Shown: positions 44,424 to 57,829, counted from the stretch's first letter. The stretch: DNA of 64,000 nucleotides from Erinaceus europaeus (GCF_950295315.1 NC_080170.1:98083971-98147970); one strand, 5' to 3'. Numbers and translations are program-made. Notes: generated by a model from the sequence alone, not told the origin.

Positions 44424-45723
44424 ATGGCACTACAATACATTAAATCCATAATATCAATAAACGTCAATGGCTTAAACTCACCCATCAAAAGGCACAGGGT
44501 GGGGGGATGGATCAGAAAACATAACCCAATCATATGCTGCTTGCAAGAATCCCATCTGTCACAACAAGATAAACACAGACTTAAAGTGAAAGGATGGAAA
44601 ACTATCATACAAGCTAACAGACCATAAAAAAGGGCAGAAACAGCCATTCTCATCTCAGACACGATAGATTTTAAATTAAATAAAGTAATAAAAGATAGGC
44701 AAGGACATTACATAATGATTAGAGAATCAATCAGCCAAGAAGACTTAAAAATTATTAACATCTATGCACCCAATGAGGCACCATCTAAATACATTAAGCA
44801 CTTACTGAAAGAATTTCAAAAATACATCAATAGTAATACAATAATAGTGGGAGACTTCAATACTCCACTCTCACTCTTAGACAGATCAACAAAGCAGAGA
44901 ACCAATAAAGATACAAGAGAATTGAATGAAGAGATTGACAGACTAGACCTCTTGGAAATTTTCAGTGTCCTTCACCTCCAAAAAACTGGAATACACCTTC
45001 TTTTCAAATCCACATAACACATACTCAAGGATAGACCACATGATAGGCCACAAAGACAGCATCAATAAATTCAAGAGCATTGAAATCATCCCAAATATCT
45101 TCTCAGACCACAGTGGAGTAAAACTAACATTTAACAACAAACAGAAAATTATTAAAAGTCACAGAATTTGGAAACTAAACCACATACTCCTTAAGAACCA
45201 CTGGGTCAGAGACTCACTCAAGCAGGAAATTCAGATGTTCCTGGAAACAAATGAAAATGAAGACACAACTTATCAAAATATTTGGGACACAGCTAAAGTA
45301 GTACTGAGAGGGAAACTTATAGCCATACAATCACATATTAAACGCCAAGAATAAGCTCAAATGAATGACCTTACTGCACACCTCAAGGACTTAGAGGAAG
45401 AGGAACAAAGGAACCCTAAAGCAACCAGAAGGACAGAAATCACTAAAGTTAGAGCAGAAATAAACAACAACGAAAATAAAAGAACCATACGAAAGATCAA
45501 TGAAGCCAAATGTTGGTTCTTTGAAAGAATAAACAAAATTGACAAACCCCTAGCCAGACATACCAAACAAAAAAGAGAGAAGACTCAAATAACAGAATTG
45601 TAAACGATGGAGGAGATATCACAAATGACACCACAGAAATCCAGAGAATTCTGCGAAACTTCTATAAAGAACTATACGCCACCAAGCTAGAGAATCTGGA
45701 AGAAATGGAACAATTCCTAGAAG
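44424..45723 (+). pseudogene. L1-B ORF2, first partial copy (endonuclease and linker)
   Basis: Starts MALQYIKSIISIN at 44424. The endonuclease is visible with IVGDFNTPLS and [19 protein letters not shown]-to-TAA change ends the first frame at 44627, with more breaks near 45010, 45354 and 45603. The copy stops at MEQFLE, where ORF1 sequence resumes (junction about 45723). No RT domain in this copy. Confidence 0.92.
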
Positions 45724-46492
45724 AAATGAAATCAACATTGGAGGAAAGGAATGGCAGTATTAGGGGAACAACAGTTGAGTCATCCAAGGAAAATACTGAT
45801 TATCTTGAGGCAATTAGAGAACTGAAAGCTGAAATAGCTGTAATGAAGAAAGAAGCTGAGGCAAGGGAAAGCAGACTAACAGAAGCAGAAAACAGAATTA
45901 GTCAGACAGAGGGTGAGTTAGAGAAAACGAAGAAAGAGGTGAAAGACCTCAAAAAGAGATTGAGAGACACTAAAAACAACAACAGAGACATATGGGATGA
46001 TGTCAAAAGAAGTAACATTCGTATAATTGGCCTGCCAGAGGAAGAAAGAGAGGAAGGGGAAGCAAAAATTCTAGAGGAAATAATAGAAGAAAACTTCCCA
46101 GATCTGAATAACAGAAAGGACAGCGAAATTCAAGAGGCCCAAACAGAATCAACCCAGACCTGAAGACACTAACACATCATAGTCACAATGAGAAGAAGTT
46201 AGTATAAAGAAAGGATCCTAAAGTCTGCAAGAGAGAAACAGAAAGTCACATACAAGGGAAAACCCATAAGATTATCTGCAGACATCTCCAACAAACTCTA
46301 AAAGCCAGAAGAGAATGGCAAGATATCTAACGAGCCCTGAATGAAAAAGGGTTTCAACCAAGGATAATATATCCTGCTAGACTTTCATTAAAACTAGATG
46401 GAGGGATCAAAACCTTCTTAGACAAACAACAGTTAAAGGAGGTAACCATCACCAAGCTGGCCCTGAAAGAGGTTGTAAAAGACCTCTTATAG
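45724..46492 (+). pseudogene. L1-B ORF1, second partial copy
   Basis: Begins inside ORF1 at [19 protein letters not shown], matching residue ~45 of the first copy, with no start codon of its own. Open to 46163 through the coiled coil and RRM. A deletion after EIQEAQ then breaks the frame; remnants run to CTCTTATAG at 46492. It shares the AGAAGTTAG.ATAAAG variant with the first copy. Confidence 0.9.
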
Positions 46493-46560
46493 CAAGAACA
46501 TCACTATAATACTTGCAATATATCAGAGGAAACAAAAAAAAAAAAACATTTTTTTGAACA

Positions 46561-49500
46561 ATGGGACTACAATACATTAAATCCATAATATCAATAAATG
46601 TCAATGGCTTAAACTCACGGATCAAAGGCACAGAGTTGGGGGATGTATCAGAAAACATAATCCAACCATATGCTGCTTGCAATAATCCCATCTGTCACAA
46701 CAAGATAAAGACAGACTTAAAGTGAAAGGATGGAAAACTATCACACAGGCTAATGGACCACAAAAAAGGGCAGAAACAGCCATTCTCATCTCAGACACAA
46801 TAGATTTTAAATTAAATAAAGTAATAAAAGATAGGCAAGGACATTAAATAATGATTAGAGGATCAATCAGCCAAGAAGACTTAACAATTATTAACATCTA
46901 TGCACCCAATAAGGGACCATCTAAATACGTCAAGCACTTACTGAAAGAATTTCAAAAATACATCAATAGTAATACAATAATAGTGGGAGATTTCAGTACC
47001 CCACTCTCACACTTAGACAGATCAACAAAGCAGAGAATCAACAAAGATAAAAGAGAATTGAATGAAGAGATTGACAGACTAGACCTCTTGGTAATTTTCA
47101 GTGTCCTTCACCCCAAAAAACTGGAATACACCTTCTTTTCAAATCCACATAACACATACTCAAGGATAGACCACATGATAGGCCACAAAGACAGCATCAA
47201 TAAATTCAAGAACATTGAAATCATCCCAGGTATCTTCTCAGACCACAGTGGAGTAAAACTAACATTTAACAACAAACAGAAAATTATTAAAAGACACAGA
47301 ATTTGGAAACTAAACCACATACTCCTTAAGAACCACTGGGTCAGAGACTCACTCAAGCAGGAAATTCAGATGTTCCTGGAAACAAATGAAAATGAAGACA
47401 CAACCTATCAAAATATTTGGGACACAGCTAAAGCAGTACTGAGAGGGAAACATATAGCCATACAATCACATATTAAACACCAAGAAGAAGTTCAAATGAA
47501 TGACCTTACTGCACACCTCAAGGACTAAGAGGAAGAGGAACAACGGAACCCTAAAGCAACCAGAAGGACAGAAATCACTAAAGTTAGAGCAGAAATAAAC
47601 AACATCGAAAATAAAAGAATCATACAAAAGATCAATGAAGCCAAATGTTGGTTCTTTGAAAGATTAAACAAAATTGACAAATACCTAGCTAGACATACCA
47701 AACAAAAAAGAGAGAAGACTCAAATTAATAGAATTGTAAACAATGGAGGAGATATCACAACTGACACCACAGAAATCCAGAGAATCCTGCGAAACTTCTA
47801 TAAAGAATTATACGCCACCAAGCTAGAGAATATGGAAGAAATAGAACAATTCCTAGAAGCATATGCCGTTCCCAAACTGAACCAAGAAGAACTACAAAAT
47901 CTAAATTCACCAGTCACAGAGAAAGAAATTGAAACCGTTATTAAGAACCTCCCCAACAACAAAAGTCCTGGACCAGATGGCTTCACAAATGAATTCTACA
48001 AAACTTTCAGGAAACAGTACCCATACTTCTGAAGCTTTTCCATAAGATTGAAGAAACAGGAATACTCCCTTCCACCTTCTATGAAGCCAACATCACCCTG
48101 ATACAAAAGCTGATAGAGACAGAACAAAAAAGGAAAACTACAGACCAATATCTCTGATGAACATAGATGCCAAAATATTAAACAAGATCTTGGCCAACTG
48201 GATACAGCAACCTATCAAAAAGATTGTTCATCACGACCAAGTGGGATTCATCCGAGGAATGCAAGGCTGGTTCAACATCCATAAGTCAGTCAATGTCATT
48301 CACCACATCAAAAAAATCAAAGCCAAAAACCACATAATTATCTCTATACATGCAAAATCCAACACCCATTCATGCGCAAAAGTCTACAAAAAATAGGAAT
48401 AGATGAGAAATTCCTCAAGATAGTGGAGTCTATATATAGCAAACCTACAGTCAACATACTCAATGGACAGAAGCTGAAAGCATTCCCTCTCAGATCGGGG
48501 ACTAGACAGGGCTGTCCACTGTCACCATTACTCTTCAATATAGTATTGGAAGTTCGTGCCATAGCAATCAGGCAAGAGAAAGAAATCAAAGGAAAGAAAT
48601 CAAATGGAAGGGAAGAAGTCAAGCTCTCACTATTTGCAGATGATATGATAGTATACATAGAAAAACCTAAAGAATCCAGCAGAAAACTACTGGAAGTTAT
48701 TAGGCAATATAGCAAGGTATCAGGCTACAAAATCAATGTACAAAAACCAGTGGCATTTCTTTATGAAAACACTAAATCTGAAGAAGAAGACATTCAGAAA
48801 TCACTCCCATGTACTGTTTCAGCAAAATCAATCAAATACCTAGAAATAAAGTTGACCAAAGAAGTGAAAGACTTATATAGTGAAAACTATGAGTCACTAC
48901 TCATGGAAATAGAAACTGATACCAAGAAATGGAAAGATATACCATGCTCATGGATTGGAAGAATAAATATCATTAAAATGAATATTCTCCCCAGAGCCAT
49001 ATACAAATTTAATTTAATACCCATCAAAGATCCACCAAGCTTCTTTAAGAAAATAGAACAAACACTACAGTCATTTATCTGGAACATTAAAACACCTAAA
49101 ATTGACAAAACCATCTTAGGAAAAGAAACAGAAATGGAGGCATCACACTCCAAGACCTTAAACTATATTATAAAGCCATCATCATCAAAACAGCATGGTA
49201 CTGGAACAAAAAAAGGCACACAGACCAGTGGAACAGAATTAAAGCCCAGAAATAAGTCCCCACACCTATGGACATCTAATCTTTGATAAGGTGGCCCAAA
49301 GTATTAAATGGAAGAAGGAGGCTCTCTTCAATAAATGGTGCTGGCAAACTGGGTTGTAACATGCAGAAGAATGAAATTGAACCACTTTATCTCACCAGAC
49401 ACAAAAATCAACTCCAAATGGATCAAAGACCTAGATGTCCGACCAGAATCAATCAAATACATAGAGGAAAACATTGGTAAAACAGTTTCCCACCTACACC

Positions 49501-50360
49501 TCAACTACATATTTGATGAATCAAACCCATTTGCAAAGAAGACTAAAGCAGAAACAAAACAATGGGACTACATCAAATGGTAAAGCTTCTGCACATCCAA
49601 AGAAACTATTAAACAAACAAAGATACCCCTCACAGAATAGGAGAAGATCTTCACATGTTATACATCAGACAAGAAACTAATCACCAAAATATCTAAAGAG
49701 CTCAGCAAACATAGCACCAAAAAAGCAAATGACCCCATCCAAAAATGGGCAGAGGATATAAACAAAACATTCACCACAGAGGAGATCCAAAAGGCTAACA
49801 AACATATGAAAAACTGCTCTAGGTCACTGATTGTCAGAGAAATGCAAATTAAGACAACACTTAGATACCACCTCACTCCTGTAAGAATGGCATACATCAA
49901 AAAGGACAGCAGCAACAAATGCTTGAGAGGTTGTGGGGACAGAGGAACCCTTTTACATTGCTGGTGGGAATGTAAATTGGTCCAGCCTCTGTGGAGAGCA
50001 GTCTGGAAAACTCTCAGAAGGCTAGACATGGACCTTCCATATGATCCAGTATTTCCTCTCCTGGGGTTATACCCCAAGGACTCCATAACACCCAACCAGA
50101 AAGAGGTGTGTACTCCTATGTTCATAGCAGCACAATTCATAATAGCTAATACCTGGAAGTAACCCAGGTGACCAACAACAGATGAGTGGCTGAGAAAGCT
50201 GTGGTATATATACACAATGGAATACTATGCAGCTATCAAGAACATTGAACCCACCTTCTCTGACCCATCTTGGACAGAGATAGAAGGAATTATGTTAAGT
50301 GAGCTAAGTCAGAAAGATAAAGATGAATATGGGATGATCCCACTCATCAACAGAAGTTGA
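46561..50360 (+). pseudogene. L1-B ORF2, main copy, RT motif A lost
   Basis: Start codon at 46561. The endonuclease is open at 46851-47528 ([34 protein letters not shown]). The RT keeps the LFADDMIVY catalytic motif (near 48640), but a 16-bp deletion at about 48354 removes most of motif A (IDAEKAFD becomes IHA, then a frameshift). The C-terminal domain is broken near 49286 and later. The Cys-rich motif ([18 protein letters not shown]) lies at about 49920-49975. The normal stop is at 50358-50360. RT activity is certainly lost. Confidence 0.93.
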
Positions 50361-51703
50361 TAAAGAAGATCTAAAAGGGAAACTAAAAGCAGGACCTGAC
50401 CAAATTGTAAGTAGGGCACCAAAGTAAAAACCCTGTGGTGAGGGGTATACATGCAGCTCCCTGGGCCAGTGGTGGGTGGGAGTGGGTGGGAGGGATGGGT
50501 CACAATCTTTTGGTGGTGAGAATGGTGTTTATGTACACTCCTAGTAAAAGGTAGTCATATAAATCACTAGTTAATTAATACGAGAGGGGGAAAATTAATT
50601 GTATATCTCGAAGTTTTTCAAAACACAAACTGAATCTTTTTAATATATAGGCTGTGTAATTTATATGCAGACTCTCTCAAAAGCCTAGACCAAGTAGATC
50701 AGAAGCAACCAATAGCACAGCTATATACAAGATACTGGGTACTGTACAGCAAACCCTAACAAAAGGGCTTTTCAAAGTTAACCCAATTACCAAATAATGT
50801 GATGATAACATTAACTATCGATTGTCTTTTTGAGCCCTAAGACAGCAGGAACCTCACATCTTCACTATAGAGCCTCTACTTCCCCCAGTCCTGGAACCCT
50901 TGGATAGGGCCCACTTTCCCGTATGCCTCTCCCAATCCATATCAAATAATATTGCATCTGCCTATTACAACCTAACCAACACAATGATTACCACCCCAAC
51001 ATGCTTCAGCTCAGACTGTGTCCAGAGACTTCTGGTGTGGAATGACAACCCTTCGCTTCATTACTCGGGTGAGGCCTTTCTTTTCATAGTATACTCTAAT
51101 GCCAACTCAGGTGGTTCACTTTCTAACAAAGTCCCAAAACCTAGATATACACCAGTTTCTGTGAGAGAGAGCATATGTACGCACGTATCTGTAAACTATT
51201 GCAAAATATATACCTGAAAGCAGAAGTACACTAGAGTTTGCAGTACCCCCCCCAACACTTCCTCTCCACTATTCCAAGCTTTGGGTCCATGATTGCTCAA
51301 CAATTTGTTTGGCTTTGCATGTTAACTCTCTTTTCAGTCACCAGGTTCCAGATGCCATCAGGATGCCAGCCAGGCTTCCCTGGATTGAAGACCCCACCAA
51401 TGTGTCCTGGAGTTCCGCTTCCCCAGAGACCCACCCTACTAGGGAAAGAAAGAGGCAGACTGGGAGTATTGACCAACCAGTCAACTCCCATGTTCAGCGG
51501 GGAAGCAATTACAGAAGCCAGACCTAGTACCTTCTGCAACCCACAATGACCCTGGGTCCATGCTCCCAGAGGGATAGAGAATGGGAAAGTTATCAGGGGA
51601 TGGGGTGGGATATGGAGATTGGGTGGTGAGAATTGTGTGGAATTGTACCCCTCCTACCCTATGGTTTTGTTAATTAATCCTTTCTTAAATAAAAAAGAAA
51701 AAA
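50361..51703 (+). other. L1-B 3'UTR and poly(A)
   Basis: About 1.3 kb long, matching the L1-C 3'UTR in full. It holds the candidate intron region (51243-51344), in which GTGAGT has become GTACCC through loss of GAGT while TTTTCAGTCACCAG is kept. It ends CCTTTCTTAAATAAAAAAG plus an A run. Confidence 0.85.
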
Positions 51704-51716
51704 AAAACTAGTGAGT

Positions 51717-52135
51717 AGATAGACATTTGGAGATAGTAAATAATTTGTCATTTTGGTATTAGGATGAATGACACTGAATAGATTTTTCTGAAAAATTACC
51801 TAGGGGCATTTAGTTTGTCCAAAATGGAGATCTAGAAGAATATCTATATCACATTAAAAAGCTATGTAAAGTATCTGCAAAGGTATATAAGAGATTTGCA
51901 CAGTAAGTTTAAGATTACAATGTTACACCTGTAGGTTTGCATTGTTGTTGTAAAGAATATTTTGTAAAAGATAACAATGTATGTAGATTGCTTTTGAAAT
52001 ATGTAAAATAAATAAATTCACAATTAGAAACCATTGGGTTATGATAGCAAGTTTGATTTCCAGATTTTTCCTCCTTAGATCACTTCAAATTCCATTATCT
52101 TTAAAAACAATTCTATTTTGAATCACCTCCACTTA
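51717..52135. other. Low-copy stretch, right flank of L1-B
   Basis: Continues 40831-41815. A minus-strand TTCTTCTAG...CCCCTAGGTAATT pair could bound a 32-nt exon, but I judge it too weak to call. Confidence 0.4.
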
Positions 52136-52139
52136 ACAT

Positions 52140-53205
52140 AACATATAAAGCTATACAAAATTAGTCACTCTAGCCCTCTTAGGACCTTGCCCTCACCATA
52201 GTGCAGCTATGGTAGGGACTGCCCCAGTCTCTGAAAGGAGGCTGAGGTATCCTACTCTTATCACTTGAGGAATACTGGTCCTGAAATTAATGCAGCCTGC
52301 ACTGTTCCCAGTGACCATGAGCTGTGAGCTCAATCTAATAGGGACTTAAAGGTTACACAGGCTCTGATGATATATATACCCTGGATCAGTTAGACGGAGG
52401 CAAACAGTTAATTCTATTCACCACCATTTTCACAGTCAATGATTTTATCCAACTTCATGCTAGCTATGAAACTCAAGCAAAGTTACCATCATTGTGGGCC
52501 CCTAGAAACATGCCTAAAATGTATTTCTGAACTTTCTCCCACCAAAAGAGCTCTAATTTTCTTTGCTCTGTTCCTGCTTTTTTGGTTTCTGTTCATTAGC
52601 CATTTTTCTCTCTTTATGACTTGCTACCTTCCAGACGCTATCATGATTCCACTCTGATTGCTCTGGGCATATGATCTCATCAATGTGTCCTGGAATCTCA
52701 CCTCTCCAGAGCCCTACCCCACTAGGGAAAGATAGAGACAGGCTGGGGGTGTGAATTGACCTGCCAAATGCTCAACTCCATTGGAGAAGCAGTTACAGAA
52801 ACCAGAACTCCTACCTTCTGCACCCCCCAAAAAAGTTTGTTCCATACTCCCAGTGGGGAAAAAGTGATAGGAGGAAGAGAATAAGAGAGCTCTGAACTCC
52901 AGCTCCACCAGGTTCAGAGAGAAAGGACAAAAAGGGAAAGATATTTGAATGCAGTAATAGGGTTATGTGTGGTTTGGAGGGGAAGAGAGGATTGTACTTG
53001 GAAGAAAAAGGGGCAATTATGTCCAAATGTAAACAGTTGTAGAGATGACAATTAACCCAAATCTGCAACCTTGAGAGAACTATAGTGGTTTGCAATGGAG
53101 GGACTTGGGATTCAGAGCTCTGGTGTTGGGAACGGTGTCAAATTATACCACTGTTGACCTGTAATTTTGTTAATCAGTATTGAATTGCTAATAAAAAATT
53201 AAACA
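52140..53205 (+). mobile_element. Old L1 3'UTR, plus strand
   Basis: Matches, in opposite orientation, 56645-57560 and 8650-9420: GGGACTTAAAGGTTACACAG, CACTAGGGAAAGATAGAGAC and CTGTAATTTTGTTAATC. It ends in AATAAAAAATTAAACATAAC. Confidence 0.75.
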
Positions 53206-53209
53206 TAAC

Positions 53210-55435
53210 AAAAAGAATTACCCACTCTAATTTTTTTTTACTTTAAGTTCTAATTAACATGAAATAAAATGTAGACTGAGGAAACATTAATTATGAAAAT
53301 TCCTGAAAACTCCATTCTAAAATTTACAGTAAGGGACCAATTTAATTGAAAATTTGTCAGATGCCTTTTCTTTTTTCTTTTTGCTATGTTTCCTTTTATT
53401 AAACATTGGCATAAATTCCAAATTAAATTCATTTTTTGCAGTATTTATTTTCCACATAAGTTTTTCTTGTACTAAACATTTCCTTTTTTCATTCCTCAGA
53501 GAACAATAAATCACTTTTTTTGTGCCTTCTTTTTAATTATGCTGATTGGCCCACAGCAATATGTGTAGCTTTGTAGGATCTTTCATTTCTAATTTTGTTC
53601 TTTAAATGTAAATAGTGTGTTAGATTATTTCTTTGTCACATTTCTTATCCTAGATTAGAAACATTAATCTCTAATTGATATTCTTCTGTTGTTGTTTGTT
53701 GTTGTTGTTGTTGTTGCTGTTGTATACCCTCCCTTGTTTTAATGCCTTCCTTCTCTGTTCCCTTACTCCCCCTACCTCATATTGAGACTTCACATATGGC
53801 TGTGTTCTCAGAAATAAACACGCTCTATCTACTTACTCTACACGAGCTTTCTTCCTCCTGCTGTTTTCTTGCTGTACTTCTTGTTTATATCCAGCTACTT
53901 TACATTGTAGTTCTCATCCAAACATGAAATCCATCTCCTTTTATTTCTCACATATTCACTTTAAACCTTTCTTATTTCCTTTGTCTTTTAATTCCCCCTT
54001 CCAGGTGAAGTGAATTGAGATGTTTCTTTATTTTCCCCGTGAACTAGTGATGCTAGCCATACTATCTCTGCTCTGCTTTATTGAGATTTATTGTAAGAAC
54101 TTTTGGGTGGTTATGTTATTTTAACTATAAAAGACATATCCACTTTCAGTATTGGAACAGAGTGAAATAACTATTCTGAACATTGACACTGAAGTTCTGA
54201 ACATTGACACTGAACTTATATTTCATTTTGACTCCCAATTTGCCACTTAAAGATTTTGATTCTTAGGAAAATTCATTTGTCTTTTTCCAGTTTGCATTTT
54301 TTTTTCATTTGTAATAATACTGGTGCATGTGATAGACTGTGGTATGTCTGTGCATATTAGAATTAAATTATACTTATATAAGGTCATTGAGTTTTTAACA
54401 TATTAACATGAACATTAATACTCTAGTTAATAATTAATATTCTTGATATAATTGGTGGCTATTACATACTCTTTTTAACTGACTGACATAGAACTGTGGT
54501 AACCAAAGCGAGGAAAGGTATATCAAGCTGGCAGAGGGATATTGTTTCCTTGGTGGTGGTTATGTGGTGTAATATCATACCATCTGATAATGATAAATAA
54601 AATTATACTCCTAAAATACTTACTGTCTTATAAATCAACTTTACCAAAAGGAAAAAGAAAAGAAAGGAAAGAAGGAAAACAAAAAGAAAAAATTAGTTTA
54701 GCAACATTTTATAACCACTATTCTTTTTTTTTTCACTTCATATAACTACCTCCATAGTAACCAACTAATCTTCCCCTATATGTCTCAACTTTCTAATTTA
54801 TTATCTGGTCCAAACTGCAAACATGTGTTCTACTTTAATCATAACTTAATTTCTTCCAATTTGCCTTCACTAGGTTACATCTCCTCCTGTACTCATTATT
54901 TCAATTAATGAGAGAGAGAAATAATTTTTGACTTTAATCTACTAAACTCTATCTTTTCAATATTGAACTGACTCTTCTTTAATTATGAAACTTTTATTTG
55001 ATTTTCATTGTTATCTAACTGGAATCTTTCATTAAACCCCTTACCAGTTGAATTGTTTCAGTAGTAACTTTGAATACATTACAGTTGAATACTCATGACC
55101 TACATCGTTGTTTCTAGGAAGTTGTGCTAATATTTGTAAAAATGACCCAGGTAAGACATCCAAAAGGGAATTTATATTGCTTATTTTCTTGTTTCTCTTT
55201 GAAAATCTTACTCCCTATAGGCTTTTAAAATGAATCTTAGGAAATGAGTAGGGTTCTTTTCTACTCATATTATGTTATGTATTTATTTGCCAATATTATG
55301 TTTTTTTTCTCTTTTCAGTTGTAGATAACTAATGATGTTTTTATATCCTATATTCACATAAACAGTCTTTTTGAACTCCACATATCATGTCTTTATTGCT
55401 GTTCTCCTTATTGTTCTTCTGGAAGATCTCATTTC
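53210..55435. other. AT-rich low-copy stretch
   Basis: Holds (TTG)n at 53687-53722 and a 21- to 22-bp tandem duplication (CTGAACATTGACACTGAA twice, 54176-54215). A CAG|GTAAGA donor at 55150 follows a possible 33-nt exon (see findings). Nothing else recognised. Confidence 0.45.
53687..53722. repeat. (TTG)n microsatellite
   Basis: About 11 imperfect repeats. Confidence 0.9.
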
Positions 55436-55439
55436 AAAC

Positions 55440-55645
55440 TTATTTGTTTATTATTGGATGGAGACAGAGAAAAATTGAGAGGGGGGAGGGAAATAGAGAA
55501 GGAGAGAAATAGAGAGACACCTGCAGCTCTACTTCACAACTCATGAAGCTTTCTTCCTGCAGGTGGGGACCAGGTGCTTGAACCTGGGTCCTTGTGCACT
55601 GAAACTTGTGTGTTTAACCAAGTGCGCTACCACCTGGCTCCCAGA
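55440..55645 (-). mobile_element. SINE-B
   Basis: The minus-strand head is GAGCCAGGTGGTAGCGCAC, with B-box region GGTTCAAGCACC-like and body CCCCACCTGCAGGAAGAAAG. The TSD may be AGAAGATCTCATT / GGAAGATCTCATT (near 55421 and 55643). Confidence 0.88.
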
Positions 55646-55947
55646 AGATCTCATTCTCCCTGGTTTAAAAAATTATTTAGTCATATTTTATATAACTGAA
55701 TGCATCATATGCCATAGTGATTGTAGACACATTAATTTTCTTATATTTAAGTATAATTGAAATCCTTTATTGGTGCTATAAAGTTTACGACGTCTTGAAT
55801 TTGAACTATGCTTCCACTAAGGAGTAGTTTGAAGTTTTTAGTGTGCTTAACATATACACAATTAATACCAGGAATAGGTAAATTTGTCCATTTGAATGCA
55901 TTGTTGTATGCAGAGAAATAATCTCAGATTTTCGTGACTTAATTGTC

Positions 55948-56055
55948 TTGTTGTTGTTGTTGTTGTTGTTGTGACCATAATGCCATTCTGCTCTGGCTAT
56001 TGGTAGTACAGGGGGATCCAGCCTGAGACCTATACCTGTCTTCTTGACCCACATA
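55948..56055 (-). mobile_element. Old SINE-C with (TTG)n
   Basis: A (TTG)n run at 55948-55972 is followed by TGCCATTCTGCTCTGGCTAT and GGATCCAGCCTGAGACC. Diverged. Confidence 0.45.
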
Positions 56056-56644
56056 ACTTAAATGTATTATTAAAAAGTTACAACTACTATGGGTTAAACC
56101 AGTAGTAACAAGATTTTTCCACTCACTAGCTCAGGTTTCATAGAATTCTTGTACCCGTTTATTTCACACAGCTAGCATTGTTTCAAAAAAACTTTTTTTC
56201 TATTGATTTAAAGGCAAACTTCCCTAAACACATTACACAGAGTCCCTATGGATGTGATTTGTAGCACTTTCAGGATTGCATGGTGTGACATCACCACCCA
56301 CACCCACAAACAGGACTGACTTGAGAACCCATTCACAGAACAGCATGGGGAAACAGTATCCTTTCAAAGAAGCACAATGTACTTCTGCAATGTGAAAAAT
56401 TATAATCCACAGGAGATGAAGGCAGCCAAAGGGGAATCTCTCCATTTTAAGAAGAAAGTCAAGGGCTTTAAAATGCAGAATCAATTCCCCCCCCCCCCCC
56501 AAGCAAAGAAACCCTATGATGGGTATTTCCACAGTCTTTGCTAAGACTTGGTTGAAAGAACCAGATTGAGAGCTATTAAGTGTATTTTTACTTTTTACAA
56601 AACTGGGTAATGTAATTTTCCCCTGACCTTTTCACCACACTGCT
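56056..56644. other. Low-copy stretch with C14 run
   Basis: A run of 14 C lies at 56487-56500. No gene or repeat recognised. Confidence 0.4.
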
Positions 56645-57560
56645 TTATTAATTTTTTTTTTACTTATAAAAAGGAAACATTGACTAGACCATAGGATAAG
56701 AGGGGTACAACTCCACACAATTCCCAGCACTAGAACTCTGTATCCCATCCCCTCCCCTGATACCTTTCCTATTCTTTAAACCTCTGGGAGTATGGAACCA
56801 AGATCATTGTGGGATGCAGAAGGTTGAAGGTCTGGCTTCAGTAATTGCTTCCCAGCTGAACATGGGCATTGACTGGTCGATCCATATTCCCAGCCTGTCT
56901 TTCTCTTTCCTTAGTGGGGAAGGGCTCTGGGGAAGTAGAGCTCCAGGACACATTGGTGGGGTTGTCTGTCCAAGGAAGTCTGGTTGGCATGATCTGGAAC
57001 CTGGTGGTTGAAGAGAGAGTTAACATACAAAGCCAAACAAATTGTTGAACAATCACAGACTTAAATGCTGGAATAGTGCAGATGAAGAGTGTGTGGGGGG
57101 GTTCTCTATTTTGTAGATAGCTAGTATGAATATTTTAGTTATATTCCAAAGGGCCTGTGGCTATACTAGTTTATTTTTTCCCTTGAGCCTGAAATCTGAT
57201 ATGCCAGTGGTTCCAAGTTATTCTCTGAGGAGATGATGTCATGGCTGGAAAAAGGACCAGAAAGCTGGATCAGGGAAGAAAGTAGCTCCCAAATATGGGA
57301 AAGGTGCATAAATATGATTGACTGTAAACCCCATCGATTTGATGTGATCTGGGGCCCATAATCAGCTTAGGAGACTATGTGACCTCTGCATTCCTGTAGA
57401 TCTGAGCTCACATTCTGTGGTCATGAATAGGAGCACTCCAGGCTACCCCAATATCGACCCATCTTCCTCAGGTGTAGCATAGAGTATGTTGTCCATCCTT
57501 CCTTCGGAGGATGGAACATTCTCTACCGTTGTTGATACAAGGTCATAGATGTGGCTTGAT
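56645..57560 (-). mobile_element. L1 3'UTR, long older copy
   Basis: Starts at the 3' end (ATAAAAAGGAAACATTGACT) and covers the whole proximal and distal 3'UTR on the minus strand. It keeps the region matching the candidate intron (unspliced) and breaks off near CTACCGTTGTTGATACAAGG. Confidence 0.85.
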
Positions 57561-57829
57561 TTTATATCTTTCACTATCTACATCTATCAACCTATATTTT
57601 TTTTACCCATTTTTTTTATAGTCCTGCCTTCACTTCTTTTCTAAGTCACACCTATACCCATCACTGCTTCTGAGTGTCCTTCCCTTTTTCCTCTTCTCTC
57701 TCAGAGAAGATAAATAATGCCTGATTTCATCAGGTATTTTCCAAATTTGCTTCTTTTTAGTGATGATATAAAAACAAAATTCTCAGTGACAAATGTCTTT
57801 GGTCCTGATGGCATAGGGGTTCAGAGCAC

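Larger units (their letters stand above)
43581..47859 (+). repeat. 2.14-kb direct tandem duplication inside L1-B
   Basis: Unit 1 is 43581-45723 and unit 2 is 45724-47859. At the junction ORF2 text CCTAGAAG meets ORF1 text AAATGAAA, with 1-2 bp of shared sequence and no poly(A) or TSD. By eye, 15 differences fall in about 275 bp (44720 versus 46853 onward). Confidence 0.9.
41829..51703 (+). mobile_element. L1-B: 9.9-kb L1 with internal tandem duplication, 13-bp TSD
   Basis: TSD AAAACTAGTGAGT lies at 41816-41828 and 51704-51716. Order: 5'UTR 41829-43447, ORF1 43448-44361, ORF2 first part 44424-45723, then a second copy of ORF1 (from residue ~45) and ORF2 start (45724-47859), the rest of ORF2 to 50360, 3'UTR to 51690 and poly(A). 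Without the duplicated 2.14 kb the element would be about 7.7 kb. Many frame breaks are present. Confidence 0.95.

Noticed and set aside
45715..45730. One L1 inserted into another, as an explanation for L1-B
   Set aside because: No poly(A), TSD or 3'UTR lies at the joint; it is a direct tandem duplication or chimera.
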